DNA from: an uncultured Moraxellaceae bacterium
GTDB lineage: Bacteria; Pseudomonadota; Gammaproteobacteria; Pseudomonadales; Moraxellaceae
DNA length: 11,588 nt
NCBI GenBank assembly: GCA_937928295.1
Contig: CALEYY010000199.1
Location: 1 to 11,588, forward strand
Direction of reading: 5' to 3'
Position numbers and translations under genes: made by a program. This document shows, one piece after another, positions 7,410 through 11,588 of the stretch (position 1 is its first letter; each line of letters starts with the position of its first letter). The notes under the pieces were generated by a model. That model was given only the letters and a program-made list of their open reading frames with translations. It was not told the origin of the DNA and made no database searches.

Positions 7410-8084
7410 ATGAGTTCAGGCCTTTCAATCGATCTCCACGGCTCCGGGATGACCTCGGCGCGCACCCGCGAGCGGCTCATCAGCCGACTTCTGGCGCAGG
7501 GCATTCGCGACACGCGCGTGCTGGATGTGATGCGCCAGACGCCTCGCCACCTGTTTGTTGACGAAGCCTTGGCGCATCGTGCCTATGAAGACACCGCATT
7601 GCCGATTGGCCACAGCCAGACCTTGTCGCAGCCCTACAGCGTGGCGCGCATGACGGAGCTGCTGCTGGCGGATGGCCCGCGCAACAAGGTGCTGGAAATC
7701 GGCACCGGCTCCGGCTATCAAACGGCTGTTCTGGCGCAGTTGGTGGCCATGGTGCACTCCATCGAGCGCATCAAACCCTTGCAAGACAAAGCGCGGGAGC
7801 GTCTGGGCAGTCTTGGTCTGCACAATGTTCGTCTGCGTCATGCTGATGGTCTTGCCGGCTGGCCGGGCGAGGGTGGCTATGACGGCATTATTGGCACCGC
7901 AGCAGCGCTGGGCGTGCCGCAAACGCTAACCAATCTTCTGGCCGTGGGCGGCTGCCTGATTCTGCCGGTCGGCGCCGGTCAGCAGCAGTCGCTGGTTCGC
8001 GTGCGACGCACCAGCGAAGGCCTGCAGCAAGAGATCATCGAGCCGGTGCATTTTGTGCCCATGCTGGGCGGCGTGATTCACTGA
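7410..8084 (+). CDS. pcm: Protein-L-isoaspartate O-methyltransferase
   Basis: Pcm methylates L-isoaspartyl residues with S-adenosylmethionine and so starts repair of damaged proteins. The product (224 residues) carries RTRERLISRL, RQTPRHLFVDEALAHRAYEDTALPIG, the active-site TLSQPYSVARM, the SAM-binding motif VLEIGTGSGYQTAVLAQL, then SIERI and the C-terminal VHFVPMLGGV. The start is uncertain: ATG 7410 has no clear Shine-Dalgarno, whereas the in-frame ATG at 7449 gives MTSARTRERL, the usual family N-terminus, 211 residues and a nearby GGG. Where motif II usually reads TAAA after a valine, this protein has IGTAAALGVP, still acceptable. It is the last + strand gene of the block; no nlpD follows. 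Confidence 0.95.
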   Translation: MSSGLSIDLHGSGMTSARTRERLISRLLAQGIRDTRVLDVMRQTPRHLFVDEALAHRAYEDTALPIGHSQTLSQPYSVARMTELLLADGPRNKVLEIGTGSGYQTAVLAQLVAMVHSIERIKPLQDKARERLGSLGLHNVRLRHADGLAGWPGEGGYDGIIGTAAALGVPQTLTNLLAVGGCLILPVGAGQQQSLVRVRRTSEGLQQEIIEPVHFVPMLGGVIH

Positions 8085-8100
8085 GCTTGCAGCGGTTTAG

Positions 8101-8177
8101 TGGTGCCCCCGAGACGATTCGAACGTCCGACCTGTCCCTTAGGAGGGGACCGCTCTATCCAGCTGAGCTACGAGGGC
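8101..8177 (-). tRNA. tRNA-Arg(CCU)
   Basis: Read on the - strand, the 77 bases fold as a complete cloverleaf. The acceptor stem is GCCCTCG / CGGGGGC with one U-G pair. The D arm is GCTC...GAGC. The anticodon stem GTCCC / GGGAC encloses loop CTCCTAA, giving anticodon CCU, which decodes AGG. The variable loop is AGGTC, and the T arm is GGACG-TTCGAAT-CGTCT. The discriminator A and the CCA end are encoded. It lies between pcm (17 bases away, convergent) and the sigma factor gene on its own strand. I see no integrase or island next to it. Confidence 0.95.
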
Positions 8178-8193
8178 TGATGCGAGGCGAGCG

Positions 8194-8199
8194 ATTCTA
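8194..8199 (-). promoter_or_regulatory. Possible -10 box for the tRNA-Arg gene
   Basis: On the - strand this reads TAGAAT (5 of 6 to TATAAT), ending 16 bases before the mature tRNA 5' end, a suitable distance for initiation a few bases upstream. No good -35 hexamer is seen at 16-18 bases. The tRNA could instead be read through from the sigma factor gene, whose stop is about 53 bases upstream of the tRNA. Confidence 0.3.
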
Positions 8200-8230
8200 G
8201 CTTACTCGGCCGGCACGCGGGAAATGCAAA

Positions 8231-9100
8231 TTAGTCCCTGTCCAGGCTAGCGACGCAGCTGGCGTCGTATCCTGCCTCGATCATCCACTCCTTGAGCTGC
8301 TGCAAGATATGAATCTGGATCTGGCGTATGCGTTCACGCGTAACGCCCAGCTCGCCAGCAATGTTTTCCAGCGTAGCTTCGCTGCCGCGTTTGCCCATGC
8401 CGAAGCGAGCACAAACGATGTGCTGCTCGCGTGGTTTGAGCTGAGCAATGAAGCGCTGCAGGTTGAACATTAGATCTTCGCGCTCGGCGGAGTCGGCTGG
8501 GTTTTGCGCGTTTTCGTCAGCGAGATTGTCTTGCCAGCTGCCTTTGCCGTATTCATTTTCTACCTGCAACGAGCCGGGCGACTCTTGCCAGGCCATGAGT
8601 TCGCGTACGCAGCCCACCGAGTCACCGGTGGCGCGGGCAATATCTTCGTAACGGGGCATTTTTCGCGATAACTGCATCAGGCGTCTTTGCGCGGCGACAT
8701 AGACATTGAGTCGCTTGGCCACATGTACTGGAAGGCGCACCAGCCGGCCCTGGTTCATGATGCTGCGGCGAATGGCCTCGTGTATCCAGTGCGTGGCGTA
8801 GGTCGAGAAGCGAAAGCCGAGGCTGGGATTGAATTTGGCGATGGCGCGCAGCAGGCCGATATTTCCCTCGGAAACTAGATCGTCGATGGCCAGATTATCG
8901 CGCCTGTAATTCCTCGCGATATGAATGACCAAGCGCAAGTTGCCTGCCACCATGCGCTCGCGCGCCGTCGGGTCGCCTTGGCCGATCGCATCGAGGAGCT
9001 CTCGCTCTTGTTGGTGGCTTAGCAGTGTGTGCTGGCTGATATCGCGCAGATAGCAGCTGAAAGCTGCGGGGCGGTAGCCCGCGCTCAGGCAGGAGTTCAT
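8231..9100 (-). CDS. RpoS-type sigma-70 family factor, short and divergent
   Basis: This is a sigma factor that would direct RNA polymerase to a promoter subset. Of 289 residues, region 1.2 begins at about residue 17 (YLRDISQHTLLS), region 2 holds NLRLVIHIARNYR (54-66), DLVSEGNIGLLRAIAKFNP (74-92), GFRFSTYATHWIHEAIRRSI (95-114) and MNQGRLVRLPVHV. Region 4 holds LKPREQHIVCARFGM and TLENIAGELGVTRERIRQIQ. Lys129 in HVAKRLNVY aligns with the lysine that sets RpoS apart from RpoD (Glu) and favours a C at -13, so RpoS is the best subfamily. It lacks ~35 N-terminal residues of typical RpoS (~330), and region 2.4 has HWIHEAIRRS in place of WWIRQTIERA. RpoH or another group 2/3 factor is the alternative. 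AAGGA (9108-9112) precedes ATG by 7 bases. Unlike the usual pcm-nlpD-rpoS order, the gene is inverted and nlpD is missing. Confidence 0.82.
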   Translation of the reverse strand: MNSCLSAGYRPAAFSCYLRDISQHTLLSHQQERELLDAIGQGDPTARERMVAGNLRLVIHIARNYRRDNLAIDDLVSEGNIGLLRAIAKFNPSLGFRFSTYATHWIHEAIRRSIMNQGRLVRLPVHVAKRLNVYVAAQRRLMQLSRKMPRYEDIARATGDSVGCVRELMAWQESPGSLQVENEYGKGSWQDNLADENAQNPADSAEREDLMFNLQRFIAQLKPREQHIVCARFGMGKRGSEATLENIAGELGVTRERIRQIQIHILQQLKEWMIEAGYDASCVASLDRD

Positions 9101-9102
9101 GG

Positions 9103-9116
9103 CATCATCCTTGATG
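9103..9116 (-). promoter_or_regulatory. Shine-Dalgarno in a hairpin loop upstream of the sigma gene
   Basis: On the - strand CATCA-AGGA-TGATG forms a perfect 5-bp stem with the core Shine-Dalgarno AGGA as its tetraloop, ending 2 bases before the ATG at 9100-9098. The structure could limit or present the ribosome site. Five base pairs is small and may occur by chance. Confidence 0.4.
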
Positions 9117-9119
9117 TAC

Positions 9120-9146
9120 GGCGTAAATCTTGGCCTTTACGCCAAG
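9120..9146 (-). repeat. Two overlapping, mutually exclusive inverted repeats in the sigma gene leader
   Basis: Repeat A pairs 9120-9127 (GGCGTAAA) with 9136-9143 (TTTACGCC), 8 bp perfect with an 8-base loop. Repeat B pairs 9129-9134 (CTTGGC) with 9141-9146 (GCCAAG), 6 bp with a 6-base loop. They share 9141-9143, and B's left arm lies in A's loop, so RNA could form only one at a time. They lie just upstream of the ribosome-site hairpin. They could be an RNA control element or an operator. Confidence 0.45.
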
Positions 9147-9197
9147 GCCTTGTTGTTCACGATACTAAGAAAGCAAATGCCATCTGGTTTCGCTAGT

Positions 9198-9207
9198 CGT
9201 ATAGCAT
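9198..9207 (-). promoter_or_regulatory. Possible extended -10 promoter of the sigma gene
   Basis: On the - strand this reads ATGCTATACG: a TG upstream, a C just before the hexamer and TATAC, close to the RpoS-preferred CTATACT form. No TTGACA-like -35 is seen at normal spacing. It would give a leader of roughly 90 bases that includes all the hairpins described here. If real, it suggests self-activation by the RpoS-like product. Confidence 0.3.
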
Positions 9208-9258
9208 TTGTATTGGACGAAATGCGTTTGTGCAGGTGTGGTGTGGTAGTCACAGAGC

Positions 9259-9292
9259 CTCCGAGGCAAATGCCGCGGTGATTGCCTCAGAG
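9259..9292. repeat. Inverted repeat between dapE and the sigma gene
   Basis: Bases 9259-9269 pair with 9282-9292 over 11 positions with one central C/A mismatch (CTC-c-GAGGCAA against TTGCCTC-a-GAG), with a 12-base loop. It lies 15 bases after the dapE stop as read on the - strand, where a transcript end would be expected. There is no T-tract on either strand, so it is not a standard intrinsic terminator. It may instead protect the dapE mRNA 3' end or bind a protein. Confidence 0.45.
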
Positions 9293-9307
9293 TTCAGCGC
9301 TCTAAGT

Positions 9308-10465
9308 TCAGGCCAGCAGATTTTTCAGCATTTCCCGGTAGATCTCGGTGAGCGTGTCGAGGTCATTGGCGGCAACGCATTCATTGATCTGATGAATTGT
9401 CTTGTTCACCGGCCCGAGTTCGACCACTTGCGCGCCGGTGGGCGCAATGAAGCGGCCATCGGAGGTGCCGCCGCTGGTGGACAGCTCGGTGTCGCGCCCG
9501 GTGACACTGCGGATGGCCTTCACGGCGGCATCCACCAGGTTGCCGCGCGGCGTCAGGAAGGGCTGGCCGCTGAGTTTCCAGTTCAGCGAGTAAGTCAGGC
9601 CGTGGCGGTTGAGTACGGCCTCGGTGCGCTCGCGCAGGATCATCTCGGTCAGTTCGGTGGAAAAGCGGAAGTTGAACACCACCTGCATATCGCCAGGGAT
9701 GACATTGTTGGCACCGGTGCCGGCATTGATGTTGGAGATCTGGAAGCTGGTGGCCGGGAAAAATTCGTTGCCGTGATCCCAGGTTTCTGCGGCCAGCTCG
9801 GTGAGCGCGGGCAGGGCGCGATGAATCGGGTTGTCGGCCAGATGCGGATAGGCAACATGGCCCTGGCGGCCATGCACGGTGAGGATGCCGCCGAGCGAGC
9901 CGCGTCGGCCATTCTTGATGACATCGCCGACGAGTGTGGTGCTGGAGGGTTCGCCGACCAAGCACCAGGTAATTTTCTCGTTGCGCGCTTCAAGCGTTTC
10001 CACCACGCGCACGGTGCCATCGACGGCCACGCCTTCTTCATCGCTGGTGATCAGGAAGGCGATCGAGCCCTGGTGATCAGGGTGTGCGGCGACGAACTGT
10101 TCGCAGGCCACGACCATCGCCGCCAGCGAGCCTTTCATGTCGGCCGCGCCACGGCCGGTGAGGATGCCATCGGTGATGGTGGGCTCGAAGGGCGGCACTT
10201 TCCACTGCTCGACGGGGCCGGTCGGCACCACATCGGTGTGACCGGCAAAGCACAGCACCGGAGCCTCGGTGCCACGGCGTGCCCAGAAGTTGTCGACCTC
10301 GCCGAAGCGCAGGCGTTCGATGCGAAAGCCGATGGCTTCGAGGCGGCGGATCATCAGCGTCTGGCAGTCGGCATCGAAGGGCGTGACCGACGGCTCGCGG
10401 ATCAGGTCCAAGGTGAATTGCAGGGTCGGCGAGAGTGCAGATGAGGGCGTCGGCGAGGTATTCAT
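9308..10465 (-). CDS. dapE: Succinyl-diaminopimelate desuccinylase
   Basis: DapE is a di-zinc hydrolase that removes succinate from N-succinyl-LL-diaminopimelate on the way to meso-DAP and lysine. The 385-residue protein fits the family (~375-380). Metal and catalytic residues are present: His in FAGHTDVVPTG, bridging Asp in GRGAADMKGS, the Glu-Glu pair in TSDEEGVAVDG (general base and zinc ligand), Glu in LVGEPSST, and the C-terminal His in TIHQINE. The dimerisation lid region GRRGSLGGILTVHGRQGHVAYP is conserved. The start was set at ATG 10465 (MNTSPTPSS), with GGAG 4 bases upstream; an extension to 10513 adds 16 non-family residues. The phrasing RNEKITWCLVGEPSST recalls Acinetobacter DapE. 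It is transcribed toward the sigma gene and away from the lipoprotein gene. Confidence 0.96.
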   Translation of the reverse strand: MNTSPTPSSALSPTLQFTLDLIREPSVTPFDADCQTLMIRRLEAIGFRIERLRFGEVDNFWARRGTEAPVLCFAGHTDVVPTGPVEQWKVPPFEPTITDGILTGRGAADMKGSLAAMVVACEQFVAAHPDHQGSIAFLITSDEEGVAVDGTVRVVETLEARNEKITWCLVGEPSSTTLVGDVIKNGRRGSLGGILTVHGRQGHVAYPHLADNPIHRALPALTELAAETWDHGNEFFPATSFQISNINAGTGANNVIPGDMQVVFNFRFSTELTEMILRERTEAVLNRHGLTYSLNWKLSGQPFLTPRGNLVDAAVKAIRSVTGRDTELSTSGGTSDGRFIAPTGAQVVELGPVNKTIHQINECVAANDLDTLTEIYREMLKNLLA

Positions 10466-10675
10466 GAGGCTCCGAAGGGAAGCTGGCGGCTGATTGGCGC
10501 AAATAGCGCACACATAATGCTTAATGATGCGCAGAGTTTACTGATAGCAGACCGCTGCGTCATGCCGTCAACGGTCGAACATTCTGTAATGATGTACTTT
10601 CATTGACCGCTGACAGCGGCAATAATCCGCGCAAGTTCCGTCACATTGCCATCACCGATGGTTCAGGATGAATTC
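10466..10675. promoter_or_regulatory. Divergent intergenic region, dapE / lipoprotein gene
   Basis: This 210-base region must hold promoters for dapE (leftward) and the solute-binding lipoprotein (rightward), but I find no convincing -35/-10 pair for either. It contains GACCGCTG twice as a direct repeat (10550-10557 and 10605-10612). Each copy is part of a short inverted repeat: GCAG-accg-CTGC (10547-10558) and the 13-base palindrome CCGCTG-a-CAGCGG (10607-10619). The second lies about 57 bases upstream of the lipoprotein start and could be an operator. AGGA (10665-10668) is the ribosome site for that gene. Confidence 0.4.
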
Positions 10676-11497
10676 ATGTATAGCACTCGTCTCGCACTGA
10701 TCCCGGTTCTGCTGGCTTCTGCCCTTGTCGTCACCGGTTGCAGCAAGTCCGAGCCGGCGCCTAAGACCACCGCTGATGGCAAGCGCATCATCGTCATTGG
10801 TCATGCTGCACCGCTGACCGGCGCCCAAGCGCATATCGGTAAAGACAACGAGAACGGCGTGCGCCTCGCCATCGAAGACCTGAATCGCGAGGGCTTCACC
10901 ATTGCCGGCAAGCCGGTCGTGTTCGAGCTGGATTCGCAGGACGACCAGGCCGATCCGCGCATGGCCACGACCGTGGCGCAGAAGTTTGTTGATGACGGCC
11001 TCGATGCCGTTATCGGGCATTTGAATTCCGGCACCACCATGCCGGCGTCGCGCGTCTATAACCAGGCCGGTCTGGTCGAGGTTTCGCCGTCGGCCACCAC
11101 GCCGAAATACACCCAGCAGGGTTTCGGCAACGCCTTCCGCGTGATGGCCAACGATGTGCAGCAGGGCAAGGTGCTTGGCCACTTTGCTGTTACTGATCTG
11201 AAGGCGCAGAAGATTGCCATCATCGATGACCGCACCGCTTACGGTCAGGGCATCGCTGACGAGTTCGAGAAGGCGGCTGTGGCGGCTGGCCGCTTCACGA
11301 CTGCGGATCCCGAACTTGCGCTGGCGGTTGCCGGCGGCGTTCTACTCGGAATGGGAACGCTGCTGCAGCGTGATCCCAGTCGCGATGACGGACTGACCGC
11401 GGATGCCGTCACCGAGGATCTGCTTCGGATGTTCGGAATGTCGGCCCGGGACGCGCACAAAGTGTGCTCCCGGCCCCTGCCCGATGTGAATCTCTAG
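10676..11497 (+). CDS. Branched-chain amino acid-type ABC receptor lipoprotein, fused in frame to a TetR tail
   Basis: The first ~205 residues (to about base 11290) are the N-terminal lobe of a LivJ/LivK-type type I periplasmic binding protein, which feeds an ABC importer. It starts with a lipoprotein signal peptide (MYSTRLALIPVLLASALVV) and lipobox VTGC (Cys22), then IIVIGHAAPLTGAQAHIGKD, NENGVRLAIEDLN, VIGHLNSGTTMPAS, VSPSATTPKYTQQG and IAIIDDRTAYGQGIADEFEK. Family members run to ~375 residues, with a second lobe after this point. Here the frame instead enters RFTTADPELALAVAGGVLLG..., a TetR regulator C-terminus, and stops at 11497. No lobe 2, hinge return or permease follows. The start ATG 10676 has AGGA 7 bases upstream; an ATG at 10646 would only precede the signal peptide. 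The binding protein is certain, its ligand is not, and the fused product is almost surely not a functional protein. Confidence 0.8.
   Translation: MYSTRLALIPVLLASALVVTGCSKSEPAPKTTADGKRIIVIGHAAPLTGAQAHIGKDNENGVRLAIEDLNREGFTIAGKPVVFELDSQDDQADPRMATTVAQKFVDDGLDAVIGHLNSGTTMPASRVYNQAGLVEVSPSATTPKYTQQGFGNAFRVMANDVQQGKVLGHFAVTDLKAQKIAIIDDRTAYGQGIADEFEKAAVAAGRFTTADPELALAVAGGVLLGMGTLLQRDPSRDDGLTADAVTEDLLRMFGMSARDAHKVCSRPLPDVNL
11280..11300. other. Probable taxonomic junction at the right end
   Basis: The binding-protein sequence breaks off after AAVAAG, exactly where family members continue AKVV..., and the TetR tail begins with RFTTADPE. Alanine/glycine-rich codons (gcggctgtggcggctggc) at the seam could have supplied a short shared sequence to both partners. 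The reading frame stays open across it. Confidence 0.6.
11291..11497 (+). pseudogene. C-terminal fragment of a mycobacterial-type TetR regulator
   Basis: From about base 11291 the frame encodes ~68 residues: RFTTADPELALAVAGG, LLGMGTLLQRDPSRDD, VTEDLLRMFGMSARDAHKV and CSRPLPDVNL. The DPELALAxAGG...LL and VTEDLLRMFG...A...C.RPLP pattern is what I associate with C-terminal ligand/dimer domains of TetR regulators from Mycobacterium and relatives. The DNA-binding N-terminal part is not in the window. Its stop overlaps the stop of a convergent gene by two bases. It is listed separately because it does not belong to the upstream protein; it is probably part of an intact gene in another genome. Confidence 0.65.
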
Positions 11498-11588
11498 CCG
11501 AACCGCACCGTCATCCGCTGAGTGCCGAGGTCTATCGCGCCGTCGTCGGTGCGCACCGACGACTCCACCACGTCACCGTTCTTCAGGT
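11494..11588 (-). CDS. 3' end of a convergent gene, possibly fumarylacetoacetate hydrolase family
   Basis: On the - strand the frame runs in from the window edge and ends at a TAG (11496-11494), giving about 30 C-terminal residues: LKNGDVVESSVRTDDGAIDL then GTQRMTVRFG. The LxxGDVVE...IDLGxQR pattern resembles the last beta strands of fumarylacetoacetate hydrolase family enzymes, which cleave C-C bonds of acylpyruvates. This is an impression from a short tail, not a firm call. The gene is convergent with the TetR fragment, and their stop codons overlap by two bases. It likely shares that fragment's actinobacterial origin. Confidence 0.45.
   Translation of the reverse strand, partial: LKNGDVVESSVRTDDGAIDLGTQRMTVRFG

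Noticed and set aside
8101..8177. tRNA-Arg(CCU) as the attachment site of an integrated element
   Set aside because: No integrase, no repeat of the tRNA 3' end and only ordinary chromosomal genes on both sides.
9230..10444. Long + strand open frame of about 400 codons
   Set aside because: It is the antisense of dapE, which has all family motifs on the - strand; the + strand product matches nothing I know and is an effect of high-GC codon use.
10601..10640. Promoter for the lipoprotein gene from TTGACC at 10604 and TAATCC downstream
   Set aside because: The TTGAC match is good but the only AT-rich hexamer is 14 bases away and a poor -10.
10676..11497. Novel secreted receptor-regulator fusion protein
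   Set aside because: The seam falls in the middle of lobe 1-2 of the receptor and starts mid-domain in a TetR C-terminus from a seemingly different phylum; a join of two sequences explains this better than a new architecture.
1..11588. CRISPR array, toxin-antitoxin, restriction, prophage or biosynthetic gene cluster
   Set aside because: No direct-repeat array, no transposase/integrase and no gene of these families on either strand; the content is housekeeping plus junction fragments.

Overview
The window is mostly a housekeeping block from a gammaproteobacterium with fairly high GC. It is flanked at both ends by sequence that looks as if it comes from other organisms. The core order pyrG-kdsA-eno-ftsB-ispD-ispF-truD-surE-pcm is a classic gammaproteobacterial arrangement. 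From memory, the enolase, DapE and the distal part of CTP synthase resemble Pseudomonadales/Moraxellaceae (Acinetobacter-like) proteins, but in a GC-richer genome. No alignment was run, so the family-level placement is tentative.

Layout. Positions 1-1604 hold a 5'-truncated pyrG. Its first ~400 bases carry actinobacterial-type CTP synthase signatures and different codon use, and the rest is proteobacterial. Then on the + strand come kdsA (KDO-8-phosphate synthase), a terminator-like hairpin, eno, ftsB with a long low-complexity tail, and the tightly coupled set ispD/ispF/truD/surE, followed by pcm. From 8101 to 10465 everything is on the - strand: dapE, then a short RpoS-type sigma factor gene, then tRNA-Arg(CCU). 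From 10676 on the + strand there is a lipoprotein of the branched-chain amino acid (LivJ/LivK) receptor family. After about 205 residues it runs in frame into the C-terminal tail of a mycobacterial-type TetR regulator. The last ~95 bases hold the 3' end of a convergent - strand gene, possibly of the fumarylacetoacetate hydrolase family.

How the genes relate. The + strand cluster is central metabolism and envelope supply: CTP, KDO for lipopolysaccharide, phosphoenolpyruvate (a KdsA substrate and the enolase product), divisome assembly (FtsB) and the MEP isoprenoid route (IspD, IspF). Downstream come RNA modification (TruD) and the survival/repair pair SurE-Pcm. In many gammaproteobacteria this block ends pcm-nlpD-rpoS. 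Here nlpD is absent, and the rpoS-like gene is inverted and separated by a tRNA gene.

I do not see an undescribed defence, mobile or biosynthetic system. The points most worth following are (1) the two apparent taxonomic junctions, which most likely mean a chimeric metagenomic contig; (2) the short, rearranged RpoS-like sigma factor; and (3) its leader, where the Shine-Dalgarno lies in the loop of a hairpin next to two mutually exclusive hairpins.
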